Positions 40,632 to 50,449 of a stretch of DNA of 64,000 bases are shown here, piece by piece. The stretch is from Pseudoalteromonas phenolica. GTDB lineage: Bacteria; Pseudomonadota; Gammaproteobacteria; Enterobacterales; Alteromonadaceae. A model generated the notes under the pieces. It did no database searches. It was given only the letters and a program-made list of their open reading frames with translations, and was not told where the DNA came from. Location: positions 2,170,001-2,234,000 of the forward strand of contig NZ_CP013187.1 of assembly GCF_001444405.1 (NCBI RefSeq), written 5' to 3'. The position numbers and the translations under genes are program-made. How positions within the stretch are numbered: the first letter of the stretch is position 1; each line of letters starts with the position of its first letter.

Positions 40632-41144
40632 CTAATTTCTGTAGGGGCCTGCATGTTCAATTATGCGGGCTTCTAAGCTTTTAAGTAGGCCAAGTTTAAA
40701 TAGTAACTCGACCACAACGAATAATGGCCCAACTAATAAACCTATTAAATCATCAACAAATGCTGGCTTTTTTCCTTCATAATAGTGCCCGATGAATTGA
40801 ATTATCCAACCTACAACAAACAGCCCCGCAAATAACCCATAGAAACTCGCCGTTTGCGCGCTCATGCTTTCAAAAATACTGTCTACCCCCCAAAGCCCTA
40901 GTAAATATAAGCCACTCATGAGTAGGCCTAACTTAATATCTAAAGCTAAGTAAAACAGCATGGCGAGTATCGCAACAACTAATGCAGGGGTGATCAATAG
41001 ACTGTTGACTGACATTAAAGGAAAATACAGCAAGCCTATTACCGCAAATACAATCAGCGGCACGCCCACAAAATGGGTTAAAATATTGCGCTCATCACGA
41101 TGGTAGAGCGCATATTTAATTAAGTGTTGGTCTAATTTTTTCAT
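40632..41144 (-). CDS. DUF962 / Mpo1-like membrane protein
   Basis: A 170-residue integral membrane protein. It shows the family pattern: YHRDERNILTHFVGVPLIVFAVIGLLYFP near the start, WIIQFIGHYYEGKKPAFVDD and LIGLLVGPLFVVVELL. The His residues of NxxTHFVG and GHxxEGxxPA would be iron ligands in the yeast Mpo1 alpha-oxidation dioxygenase. About five transmembrane segments are seen. A fatty-acid 2-hydroxy dioxygenase role is inferred from family. It is convergent with the FHA gene and is followed by no obvious operon partner. Confidence 0.88.
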   Translation of the reverse strand: MKKLDQHLIKYALYHRDERNILTHFVGVPLIVFAVIGLLYFPLMSVNSLLITPALVVAILAMLFYLALDIKLGLLMSGLYLLGLWGVDSIFESMSAQTASFYGLFAGLFVVGWIIQFIGHYYEGKKPAFVDDLIGLLVGPLFVVVELLFKLGLLKSLEARIIEHAGPYRN

Positions 41145-41477
41145 TTTAGTTCTACTTATAAATAGAGTCTTAACACTAAATTAAAACCACACTTCTCGCC
41201 TGATTGTCAATTTATATCAACCTTCTTAATTAAGCGACCTATTTTGAGGCAAGGAAAATTTGTCGGTAACGCCGCTCACGCGTCCTGCTATCGCCGAGGT
41301 ACCTACATCCATGTAGGCAAGGCGGAAATTTTGCTATTTAGTTGTTCTCGGCAATTGCTCCTGCATTGTTCTACCTTCTGCATCCATGCAGTCGTAAATA
41401 AGAAATTTTAAACGAAGTTAGCGTCCGTTTTAGTCCCTCAAAATGATTGAGTATTATTGAGGATTGGTATTCACGAA
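41145..41477. other. Intergenic region occupied by a MITE-like element
   Basis: Most of this gap, between the DUF962 gene and recD, is the palindrome-rich element at 41213-41472. No gene is evident. Confidence 0.7.
41213..41472. repeat. MITE-like palindromic element next to recD
   Basis: About 260 bp bounded by imperfect terminal inverted repeats of about 35 bp: the left end has TATCAACC...ATTTTGAGG (41241-41249) and the right end CCTCAAAAT (41436-41444)...GGATTGGTATT. The interior has small hairpins CCTACATCCATGTAGG and CTGCATCCATGCAG. There is no transposase, so it would be non-autonomous. It ends 6 bp past the recD stop and could serve as its transcription terminator. Confidence 0.6.
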
Positions 41478-43415
41478 CTAACTTGTCTGCAATCTTTGCC
41501 TTAAACCTGAACAACGTTGCAACTGTCTAGACATTGAAAGAGTTAAAACCGACATCTGTGCCACCAGCTCGAATTTTTGTTTTGCTCGCGTGATCCCAGT
41601 ATAAACCAACTGTCGGTTTATACCTGAATGCGCCCTTTGCATTGGCGGCAATAACATTGCAGTATGAGCAAATTCAGAGCCCTGAGATTTGTGTATGGTC
41701 ATGGCATACACCTTCTCGTGCCTAGGTAGTCTATTCGGGTAGAAGTCCCGTACATGACCTTGCTCATCAACAAACACAGCTTTTAAACTCGCCGATGCAG
41801 AACTATTTGATTGATAATTGACTAAAATACCAATATCACCATTAAATAAATTAAGTTGATAGTCGTTTTGGGTGATCATAATTGGCAAGCCTGCATATTG
41901 ACGCTGAGTTAAATCGATTAAGCCACCTTGATGCAGTCTTTGTTCAATACGTTGATTCAGTGCGTTTACCCCGTAAGGCCCTTCTTTCACTGCGGCAAGT
42001 AACTGGTACTGGCTAAAAGCATGATGCACAGCTTGCACATCTTCCGCATTCAAGATGGGTTTATTTTGAATAAGGCGTAAATAATTTTGGTAGTGCCCTG
42101 CTGCTCTGTCGATTAACGCGTGATAGGCATCGTTACTAAAATCATATAATTCTAAATCTTCAAAACCATGTTGAATGGTCCGTTGTAAATGCCTCTGATC
42201 GTTATTGTTTACCGCTTGTGCCAACTGACCAATACCACTTTGAGCATTAAATCTATGGCTTTGTTGTAAGAATGCAATGTTGTCGCAAAGCAAAAAGTAA
42301 CTCTGCTTTTCGTGCAATTTTGTCGCATTGTTAAAACAAATTTGATTAAGTACGTTTACACAGTTTTGTGAGTAATGGGGCTGCTCACCCAACTTTAGAT
42401 GCTCACATAAATCCCCGAGCACATTACCGGTATCGACTGAGGCCAATTGATCTTTGTCACCAAGTAAGACTAGGCGAGCATGAGATGGTAACGCTTTGAC
42501 TAATTTGCTTAACAAGGGCAAATCTATCATAGACGCTTCATCGACAATAAGTAGATCTAAGTGCAGCGGGTTTTGCTCGTTATGCCTAAAGTGATGAGTA
42601 TGTGGTACGACCCCCAGCAAGCGATGAATGGTTTGCGCTTGCTCTGGCAACAAATCAAACAACTCACCATCTATCATGCCGCTTTCTACTAACTTTTTCT
42701 TTGCACCTATCATTGACTCTGTTAAGCGTGCAGCGGCTTTACCTGTTGGTGCAACCAGTTTAATACTCAGCGGTGCACTGCGATACAGCGACTGTAAAAT
42801 TGCCAGCAACTTAGTAACTGTAGTGGTTTTACCTGTACCAGGGCCACCAGTGATCACACAAAAACGATTTAATGCGGCCATCGCACACGCCACTTTTTGC
42901 CAGTCGATATCATTTTGATCATCAAAGAAGTGATTGAGTAATTCAGTCAGTGTGTCTAGGTTCAGGGTCACTTTGTTATCATTCAATGCTTGGAAAGCTT
43001 CAGCAAGGCTTGCTTCGTAGTCAAAGTAACGGGCTAAATATAAGTTATTATTCAATAACCTCATTGGTTTATCGTCACCCACAGCTGCGTGTGACGCTAA
43101 CGCTTTTATCGCGGCTTGTTTGTCTTCAGACCAAGGCGCGGTTAACACATTTTCGCCTTGCAATTTTGAAGGCAGAGCAAACGGATTTTGCCAGTCAATC
43201 TGCTCTAACTCCAAGCAGCTATGCTGCTGCCTTTGCGCTCTAAGTAGCAGCAAGATTAGATAAAATGCGTCATCAATTTTGGACGCATTGAGTAATTTCG
43301 CCAGCGCAATATCGCTGTGAAGCAGTTTTTCTTGCTCGATTAAAAGCGCAATAAAGCTTTGATGATCAAAAGGCGCTGTGAATGCGGGTTGAGCAAATAA
43401 ATCGGTTTGTTCCAT
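41478..43415 (-). CDS. recD: Exonuclease V alpha subunit RecD
   Basis: The 645-residue fast 5'-3' helicase of RecBCD. It has Walker A GGPGTGKTTTVTKLLA (about 190-205), motif II LLIVDEASMIDLPLL, motif III LVLLGDKDQLASVD, and the C-terminal motif YAMTIHKSQGSEF with LVYTGITRAKQ. The start overlaps the recB stop as TAATG. It is the last gene of recC-recB-recD. It lies immediately upstream of the MITE-like element. Confidence 0.97.
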   Translation of the reverse strand: MEQTDLFAQPAFTAPFDHQSFIALLIEQEKLLHSDIALAKLLNASKIDDAFYLILLLLRAQRQQHSCLELEQIDWQNPFALPSKLQGENVLTAPWSEDKQAAIKALASHAAVGDDKPMRLLNNNLYLARYFDYEASLAEAFQALNDNKVTLNLDTLTELLNHFFDDQNDIDWQKVACAMAALNRFCVITGGPGTGKTTTVTKLLAILQSLYRSAPLSIKLVAPTGKAAARLTESMIGAKKKLVESGMIDGELFDLLPEQAQTIHRLLGVVPHTHHFRHNEQNPLHLDLLIVDEASMIDLPLLSKLVKALPSHARLVLLGDKDQLASVDTGNVLGDLCEHLKLGEQPHYSQNCVNVLNQICFNNATKLHEKQSYFLLCDNIAFLQQSHRFNAQSGIGQLAQAVNNNDQRHLQRTIQHGFEDLELYDFSNDAYHALIDRAAGHYQNYLRLIQNKPILNAEDVQAVHHAFSQYQLLAAVKEGPYGVNALNQRIEQRLHQGGLIDLTQRQYAGLPIMITQNDYQLNLFNGDIGILVNYQSNSSASASLKAVFVDEQGHVRDFYPNRLPRHEKVYAMTIHKSQGSEFAHTAMLLPPMQRAHSGINRQLVYTGITRAKQKFELVAQMSVLTLSMSRQLQRCSGLRQRLQTS

Positions 43416-46400
43416 TATGTTGCTCCTTGTAAAAATAAGGCATCTAACTGTTCAAGTTCACTGAGAGATAGCTGTTTAAAGAACACTCCTTCTCCGTCAC
43501 CCATGGCGCGTAAGAAAACATAATAGACGCCACCTAAATGGTGCTCTGGCTGATAGTTAGGTAAGCGTGCTTTAAGTAAGCGATGTAATGCCACGGTATA
43601 AATCATATATTGCAGATGATATTGATGTGCGTTCATGGCTTGCACTAGGTTATCGCTGGCGTAGTCGCTCGGTGCATCCCCTAAGTAGTTCGATTTGTAA
43701 TCAAGAATATAATACTTGCCCTGATGCTCGAAGATTAAATCTATAAAGCCTTTAAGTAGCCCTTTGACATTATCAAATTTAAGGTTACTCGGATGCTGGG
43801 TGATGTTTGAGACAATATTATTAAGCGTCACTTGATTTAATGGCGCAAGAGGTAAATTAAACTCCATCTCCACTAAACGCTGTGCAGGCGTTATGTCTTT
43901 AAGCGCTAAATGACTATCAAGTTTGCATGCCAGACACGCTGATACCCATTGCTTGACCGGTGCTTGCCATTTCTCTTCAAAACCAAATTTATCCAGTGTC
44001 TGCTTTACTGCTTCCTCTAGTGTCAGGTTAGGTGATTGCGGCATTTCTGGCTCACTAAAATCAATAAGCTCAAAAATTTCGTGTAAGCAGCTACCCGCTT
44101 TAGCCCCTTTTGGAAAGGTGTAAGCATCTAGGGTTTCTTGGCTTTCTGCCAATGGTAGGTCAAGCAAGTGGTTTTCATCAATTGCACCTAATGGTCTGTC
44201 ATCGTGATCTTGATGATAGGTTAACTGGCTAAAGCTGGTTGCTCGCCAATCGCGCTCAATATGCGCTGACACGGCTTTTACTGAGCACTCAATCGTCTGC
44301 GCTTGTTGAGTCGGTGTATAACTTTCGCTTGGCAAAGCATTAATACCAAAATAAGCGACCTGTAAATTTGCATCACTTGTACAAAGTGCGTCAAGTCGCG
44401 CATGCCATTGCTCTGCAGAAGTCATCAAATCTGGCGCAAAGAGCACGTAACCCAGTGCTGTGCGAGTAATACCTGGCTTTTTACTGCGCCCCTCGGCTAG
44501 GTTATACATGCCCACATCGCAGTGGTGTACAGCGCGTGTAAGGGCTACATACAGCAGACGAATATCTTCAGCTAAACGCTCTTTTTCAGCCAGTTGCATC
44601 GCGTCATCGGATTTAGATAGGTCATACACCAACGCGTCGTCTTTATGATAAATCGCTTCGCTCGCTTCACGATAGCCGCTAGCAAACGGTAGATACACTA
44701 TTGGATATTCCAATCCTTTTGAGGCGTGCATGGTGATGATTTTAACTAGGTTCTCGTCGCTTTCTAAACGTACCTGTGCGGTATCGCTTAACGACTCGGT
44801 ATACTGTTTTTCATACCAACGCAAAACCCGTTGTGTGCCTTCGAGTTCAATTTGCTTATGTTGTAAGAGCTCTGCAAGGTGACGGTAGTCCGTTAACCAA
44901 CGCTCTACGTGATGGCCTTTTTGTTGCCACAGCAAGGGGAGGTCATTCTCAACCAACAATTGCTCAAGCATCGCCATCACGCCCTTTTTGTACCACAAAG
45001 CTTTTAGCTTAGAAAACTGTAACAAATACTCCTGCCAGGTTTTATGTACTACATGATTTTGAGCTGCTTTAAGGTTGTCTGATTCGTTCTGCAATGCAAA
45101 AATTTGCTGGTAATTCAAACCAAATAAATCATTAGCCAAAACTCCTCTTAATAGAGCTTCGTCGTATGGACCATGAAGCACCATCAAAAATTGCATCAAG
45201 GCTTGGCTAACTGGCTGCTGGAAAACACTCTCTCGAGCAAGATACACACTGTCTATGCCTTTATTGGTTAGAGCACGTTTTATCAAAGCCGCTTCATTTC
45301 TGTCTCGTACTAAAAAACAAATATCTCCTGCCGCCACTGGTGCGCCTGCAATTGTGGCTTCACCCTGCTGTGCTTGATTCAAAAGCGTCGCAGTTTTACT
45401 GGCATAAAGCTCAGCCAGCGCTGGATGCGCCACGCCTTTACTGGTGACCTCAGAGGTATCTTTTAAAACGCTAAAACACAATGGTGCTGCAGGCTCATTG
45501 CTTATCTCAAAGCCTTCGTCGGGCTTTTTGCCATTTGCAGCCACGGCTTCAAACGGAATGTCTTTATTATAGATAAAGCTATTCTCGTTTTGCTTGAAAA
45601 TACTGTTAACTGCATCGACCACGCCTTTTGCAGAGCGGAAGTTAGTCGCAAGGGTATATTGATGTGTTTCTTGCACCTGCTTTTTGGCATGGATATAGGT
45701 GAAAATATCTGCCCCCCTAAACCCATAAATCGCCTGCTTTGGATCGCCGATCATAGTCAAAGTAGTCGTTTCGCGCGTGCCGTAAATCGATTGAAAAATA
45801 CCGTATTGAATGGGATCCGTATCTTGGAATTCATCGATCATCGCCATTGGGAAAAGCGTGGCAATTTTCTCAGCTAATAGCTCGCCTTGTTCAGCAGTGA
45901 GTGCAGCATGCAACTGAGTAAGCAAATCATCAGGCGTTAAAACCCCCTGCTTTCGTTTTTGTTTTTCTAGTAAGGTCGCAACTTGCTTCGCCGCCTGTTG
46001 AACTATGGCCAGCGGTAACCCTTCTTGTAACTTCTGGTGTAGTGCAAACATCTCAGAAAACGATTTAAGCAAGGGATGCGACATCGGCGATTGCCCTTTC
46101 TTGTAATACTGACTGTCTGAAAGCGTTTCTTCACTCCACAAGTTGAATGAGTGCTTCGCAGAGCCAAATTCAAAATACCAACTATCCGATTGGCAGTAGT
46201 CAATTAAAGCCGCAATATTCGCTACTCGCCCAGGCGCTTTGTTTTTCGCAAGGCCCGAATTATCTAATGCAGTAAAGAAGTCGCTTGCTAACAGCGCACT
46301 TTTAAATGTTTGTGCTTGTTGCTGGTATTGCGCTTTAGTGGCCAGTACATCATCTAAGTCATAACTTGGTGTTATAGTGATATTACCCTTACTCAGCAGT

Positions 46401-46984
46401 TTACTCACTTTACTATTCAGAGATTGGGGGTTTGGCACATGCTCTAAAATAGTCTGAGTGGTATCGGTATCGAGCGGGTAAATAAAACTGCGCCAATAGT
46501 CTTTTACTGCTTGGTCGATTAAATCTGCACTGTCGAGTACAAACGTTTGGTTAAAGCCCATGTTCGATTCAAAAGCATGCTGTTTCAGCATTTTCTGGCA
46601 GAAACCATGAATGGTGTAAATCGCGGCTTCATCCATCGACTTGGCTGCAGCATCAAGTAACGTAAAAGCCTGCTTTTTGTCTTTAACGTCTTTTAACACT
46701 CGCAGAATGAGGTCGTCTTTTGATCCTTTACCGAGTAACACATCCCGCGCTTCGACAATGCGTTTTCTTACTCGGTCTCTGATCTCTGCAGTTGCCGCAT
46801 CAGTAAAAGTTACCACTAAGATTTGCTCAACGTTTAATGGCGTGCTCTCTTGCTCAGGTACAGTCAAACCCAGTAAGCAACGTAAATACAAGCCCGTAAT
46901 GGTGTAGGTTTTACCCGTCCCTGCACTGGCTTCAATTAAGTTTTGCCCAACCAAAGGCATGACTGTTGGATCAAGCATTTGCAT
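43415..46984 (-). CDS. recB: Exonuclease V beta subunit RecB
   Basis: The 1,189-residue 3'-5' helicase and nuclease of RecBCD, which degrades DNA ends and, after Chi, loads RecA. Walker A EASAGTGKTYTI is at about residue 20, the DEFQDTDPIQY motif near 395, MIGDPKQAIYGFRGAD near 425 and HASKGLEYPIVYLPFA near 770. The C-terminal nuclease has ILDYKSNYLG near 1095 with the catalytic DYK. ATG at 46984 overlaps the recC stop by 14 bp; GGA lies eight bases upstream. An earlier in-frame codon would lie further inside recC and has no ribosome site. Confidence 0.97.
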   Translation of the reverse strand: MQMLDPTVMPLVGQNLIEASAGTGKTYTITGLYLRCLLGLTVPEQESTPLNVEQILVVTFTDAATAEIRDRVRKRIVEARDVLLGKGSKDDLILRVLKDVKDKKQAFTLLDAAAKSMDEAAIYTIHGFCQKMLKQHAFESNMGFNQTFVLDSADLIDQAVKDYWRSFIYPLDTDTTQTILEHVPNPQSLNSKVSKLLSKGNITITPSYDLDDVLATKAQYQQQAQTFKSALLASDFFTALDNSGLAKNKAPGRVANIAALIDYCQSDSWYFEFGSAKHSFNLWSEETLSDSQYYKKGQSPMSHPLLKSFSEMFALHQKLQEGLPLAIVQQAAKQVATLLEKQKRKQGVLTPDDLLTQLHAALTAEQGELLAEKIATLFPMAMIDEFQDTDPIQYGIFQSIYGTRETTTLTMIGDPKQAIYGFRGADIFTYIHAKKQVQETHQYTLATNFRSAKGVVDAVNSIFKQNENSFIYNKDIPFEAVAANGKKPDEGFEISNEPAAPLCFSVLKDTSEVTSKGVAHPALAELYASKTATLLNQAQQGEATIAGAPVAAGDICFLVRDRNEAALIKRALTNKGIDSVYLARESVFQQPVSQALMQFLMVLHGPYDEALLRGVLANDLFGLNYQQIFALQNESDNLKAAQNHVVHKTWQEYLLQFSKLKALWYKKGVMAMLEQLLVENDLPLLWQQKGHHVERWLTDYRHLAELLQHKQIELEGTQRVLRWYEKQYTESLSDTAQVRLESDENLVKIITMHASKGLEYPIVYLPFASGYREASEAIYHKDDALVYDLSKSDDAMQLAEKERLAEDIRLLYVALTRAVHHCDVGMYNLAEGRSKKPGITRTALGYVLFAPDLMTSAEQWHARLDALCTSDANLQVAYFGINALPSESYTPTQQAQTIECSVKAVSAHIERDWRATSFSQLTYHQDHDDRPLGAIDENHLLDLPLAESQETLDAYTFPKGAKAGSCLHEIFELIDFSEPEMPQSPNLTLEEAVKQTLDKFGFEEKWQAPVKQWVSACLACKLDSHLALKDITPAQRLVEMEFNLPLAPLNQVTLNNIVSNITQHPSNLKFDNVKGLLKGFIDLIFEHQGKYYILDYKSNYLGDAPSDYASDNLVQAMNAHQYHLQYMIYTVALHRLLKARLPNYQPEHHLGGVYYVFLRAMGDGEGVFFKQLSLSELEQLDALFLQGAT

Positions 46985-49900
46985 ATTTTTCTTCCTTCGC
47001 AAGGTCAATCAGTGTGCCAAATAACGATTTACTTAGGCTGACAAACTCAGCTTCGAAATCAAACAGGTTTTTAAAGTCGAGCGCCACATATGGGTTTTCA
47101 CTGTCACCCATGCCAATATATTGGCCACCGTTAAATTTATTGGCCGCCTTATTGATGTCTTCAGTGAGCGCATATTCATAGCTAGATGCAACAAAGAAAG
47201 GTTGGGGACGGCTCATAAGCGAAATGTAAAAATTGACCCATTTCTGTAGCTCCGTTTTGGCCTCTTCTGCCTCCAATGGAGCAAAGCTAACTTGCTCGTC
47301 TAAACCATAAACAGAAGTCGTGATCGATTGGCCCATACAATTCGATGCGCAATGGTAAAGAAACGCACTAACCTTATCTTTGGCTTTAATACTCGCTGGG
47401 CGATAAAAGATTTGTTGCGACGCAAAGAGTTTATCGAGCCACCCTTGTAGTCTTATTGCACCGCAGTCGATATCAATTTCTACTGCTTCTGATTGTGATA
47501 TGAGTGATGTTTTTAAACGCTCAGCTAGGGGGGTGATCCTTTGCTGTAATAGACCAAGTTGCACTTTACCGACTTCGGCTTGTGGCAAGTCGCCTCGTTG
47601 TAAAAGTTGCTCAGGGGCTTTTTCTGCTTCATTCAAAGAATCTGTCAATAATTCATCAAGATATTGATAGCGAGACAAGGCATCGAGTGCAAATGGTTCA
47701 TCATCTTCTATCACTTCTTCCGTATTGTATAATCGCACACCCACACGTTGCTGATAAAACGCTACTTGTGGATTTAAAACGGCTCGGATCAACTGATTGA
47801 TATCTAGCTCATGCTCCGCTGTATCAAACGGATTTGGCAGGCCTTCACTAAAGCTTGTGTTATTTTCATTACTCTGCTGCTCTTTGTAGACCTCTGAAAT
47901 CAACCAAGTGGGGTTAAAGCTTTGTTGCTCGCTCTCAATATAATTTAACGAAGAAAATGGCTGCAGTGTGGCTTGATTTAATAAATGCTCAGAAGGTTTA
48001 CACGCTTTACCTTCGATATAAAAACAACGGTCAATGTAGTCAATAAGTTCGCTGACCAAAATTGAAGGTACTTGCGGCTCGTTGTTGTAGCAAGAGCGAC
48101 CTACGTAGCTCAGAAATAGTTGTTTTCGCGCACTCAATAATGCTTCTAAAAATAGATACCTGTCATCAAGTTTACGTGAACGGTCACCTTTTTTACGCTG
48201 ACTTTGCGATACAAGATCAAAGCCTATAGGCTGAACACTTCGCGGATAGTCACCGTCGTTCAAACCAAGTAGACAAACGACTTTGAACGGTACAGCACGC
48301 ATGGGCATTAACGTACAAAAGTTAACAGCTCCAACGAGAAAACGTTGCCCTACGCCTTTCTGTGCAACCCCTTGTTTAACCCAGTAACTGATAATTTCAG
48401 GGCTTACCGCTTCAAGCATATCTTTATTGTCAAAGTGGGTCTGTAAAGTATCAATCACTTTATTGAGCACTTGCAGATCCCAGCTTTGATCTGAATCTGG
48501 ATGATAGAAGGTTTTTATCAGTGATTTGAGCTGTTCGGCTTTAACATTAAGGGAGCTTTGTTCACTCAAAATATTTTTGTGACTAATTAAATCATCAATA
48601 AAGTGAATCAGTTTACTGAGAGACTCAGTGGCCATACCCTCAACTTGATCGCTTGGGAAAATGCCTTCAAATGCTAAAGATTCATCGCTCATAGCAATGC
48701 CAAGCAATAAACGATTTAAGCCTTGTTGCCAGGTATTAAGGTGCATTTTAGGTAGTTCATGCTCGGCTTTATGCTCTGCGTTGATGCCCCAGCGTACTCC
48801 AACTTCTTCAAGCCAAAATCTGAACTGCTCAAACTCATCTTCACTACACTGATATTGTTTCGCAATTGGCTCAACCGCAAATAAATCCAAGATATCTGAT
48901 ACGCCAAAGCGGCTAAAAGGTAAATCAACCAAAGACAAAAATGAATTGATCACGGGTTTTTCTTGATCAATGGCTAAATCTGCCAACGAGTAAGGTATAT
49001 ATCGCTCTGCGGTTGCCCCGCCAAATACAGCCTCGATATAAGGACTGTATTTAGCTACATCTGGCATCATAACAATAAAGTCTTTCGGAGTAAGGCTTGG
49101 ATCTTCGTGCATCAAAGCTAATATATGGTCATGTAAGCGTTCAATTTCACGAAGTGGCGTATGACAGTCTTGAAACACAATAGAGTTATCTTCTTCTTCG
49201 ATAGGTAGTTGACCCTCATCGTTTATAAACCACTGTGTGTCTTCGACTAGGGTTTCGCCTTTAAAGGATAAATCGAAAATTTCTTTTTGTACTTTGCCCA
49301 GTAAGTTATCGCTAAAGTCTTCGACAAATCCATCTATCCATGAGGCGTCCAATTGCAGCAGCTGTTCAAAATAATCTCGACCTAACTTACCCCATGCCGA
49401 TAAGAGCGGATTACCGATTTGGAAATATTCCCCTGATTGCGCTTCGAGCTCTGGATACTTTACAAATTTAGCGGCTATTTTAGCCTGTGTTTTTTCGTCA
49501 ACCACGTCTCCCCAATAGTGCTCACTCGGATTGAACAAGAACAGCAACACATTGGTTTTCTGAGCTAACGCTTGGAAAATCTCAAGCTGACTACTTGGAA
49601 TGGCGGACAGACCAAATAAACTTATTCTCTCAGGTAAGTGCTCCGCAGAGGCTTCAGCTAAGGCTTCGAGTAACATGCCATGCATGTTGGCACGGTGGTA
49701 AGGACTTTGCCCTAAATCTTCAGTTAATGAAACAAGCTTTCGCCATAAGTCAGGCTGCCATGGCGCTATAGAAACGTCTACATCCGGCAATTCATCCATG
49801 CCCAACTCCCATGTATCTAACCACTCGGGACGATACATTAAATATTGGTCGAACACGTCAGCAATTTTTTCACACAAAGCAAAACGCTTTTTGCCAGCTT

Positions 49901-50255
49901 CATCATCTTCTAAGTAACGTTTCAGAGGCTCATAAACAGGTAATCCGAGTTGCTCAGGCAACAACGTCATCAGCTTCCAAGTTAAATTCGCTTTGTTAAA
50001 AGGTGACTCTTTCGGAACTTGCGGTAGAAATGTCTGATATAGCTGCCAAATAAAGCTTGAAGGCAATGGAAAATCGAGTTGCGCAGCCAAACCTGAATGT
50101 TGGCTCACTCCCAGTTTTAACCACTGCGACATACCCGGTGACTGAACAAGGATAATTTCTTTACTAAAAATACTGTCTAGCGGCGCTGTGTCTAATACTT
50201 TATGGAGTTGCGATTGCAACGCCTCCATCCGATTTGACTGAATGATATGTAACAT
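46971..50255 (-). CDS. recC: Exonuclease V gamma subunit RecC
   Basis: The 1,094-residue scaffold and Chi-recognition subunit of RecBCD. It starts MLHIIQSNRMEALQSQL and shows VQSPGMSQWLKLGVSQHSGLAAQLDFPLPSSFIW, a family hallmark. Other landmarks are MMPDVAKYSPYIEAVFG, IPYSLAD, and FCTLMPMRAVPFKVVCLLGLNDGDYPR. It is first of the recCBD operon and overlaps recB by 14 bp. Confidence 0.97.
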   Translation of the reverse strand: MLHIIQSNRMEALQSQLHKVLDTAPLDSIFSKEIILVQSPGMSQWLKLGVSQHSGLAAQLDFPLPSSFIWQLYQTFLPQVPKESPFNKANLTWKLMTLLPEQLGLPVYEPLKRYLEDDEAGKKRFALCEKIADVFDQYLMYRPEWLDTWELGMDELPDVDVSIAPWQPDLWRKLVSLTEDLGQSPYHRANMHGMLLEALAEASAEHLPERISLFGLSAIPSSQLEIFQALAQKTNVLLFLFNPSEHYWGDVVDEKTQAKIAAKFVKYPELEAQSGEYFQIGNPLLSAWGKLGRDYFEQLLQLDASWIDGFVEDFSDNLLGKVQKEIFDLSFKGETLVEDTQWFINDEGQLPIEEEDNSIVFQDCHTPLREIERLHDHILALMHEDPSLTPKDFIVMMPDVAKYSPYIEAVFGGATAERYIPYSLADLAIDQEKPVINSFLSLVDLPFSRFGVSDILDLFAVEPIAKQYQCSEDEFEQFRFWLEEVGVRWGINAEHKAEHELPKMHLNTWQQGLNRLLLGIAMSDESLAFEGIFPSDQVEGMATESLSKLIHFIDDLISHKNILSEQSSLNVKAEQLKSLIKTFYHPDSDQSWDLQVLNKVIDTLQTHFDNKDMLEAVSPEIISYWVKQGVAQKGVGQRFLVGAVNFCTLMPMRAVPFKVVCLLGLNDGDYPRSVQPIGFDLVSQSQRKKGDRSRKLDDRYLFLEALLSARKQLFLSYVGRSCYNNEPQVPSILVSELIDYIDRCFYIEGKACKPSEHLLNQATLQPFSSLNYIESEQQSFNPTWLISEVYKEQQSNENNTSFSEGLPNPFDTAEHELDINQLIRAVLNPQVAFYQQRVGVRLYNTEEVIEDDEPFALDALSRYQYLDELLTDSLNEAEKAPEQLLQRGDLPQAEVGKVQLGLLQQRITPLAERLKTSLISQSEAVEIDIDCGAIRLQGWLDKLFASQQIFYRPASIKAKDKVSAFLYHCASNCMGQSITTSVYGLDEQVSFAPLEAEEAKTELQKWVNFYISLMSRPQPFFVASSYEYALTEDINKAANKFNGGQYIGMGDSENPYVALDFKNLFDFEAEFVSLSKSLFGTLIDLAKEEKYANA

Positions 50256-50402
50256 GATGACAAGCCTTTGCGTTCCAATGCATATGAAAAAATTACTGTT
50301 TCTAGTTTAATTTATTTAATAAAAACAATATATAGCCAATAAACCTGAAAGCTAGCTTGGAAAGAATTGAAATAGTCTTAAGGGGCTAAAACTGGTAGAA
50401 AT

Positions 50403-50432
50403 AAAAGTGCAGCCCAAACAAACTGCACTTTT
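50403..50432 (-). terminator. Hairpin terminator after the diguanylate cyclase gene
   Basis: AAAAGTGCAG / CTGCACTTTT is a 10-bp perfect stem with a 10-nt loop, 18 bp past the cyclase stop. The T-rich ends mean it can work in both directions. Confidence 0.7.
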
Positions 50433-50449
50433 GATGATTTTAAAATGAA

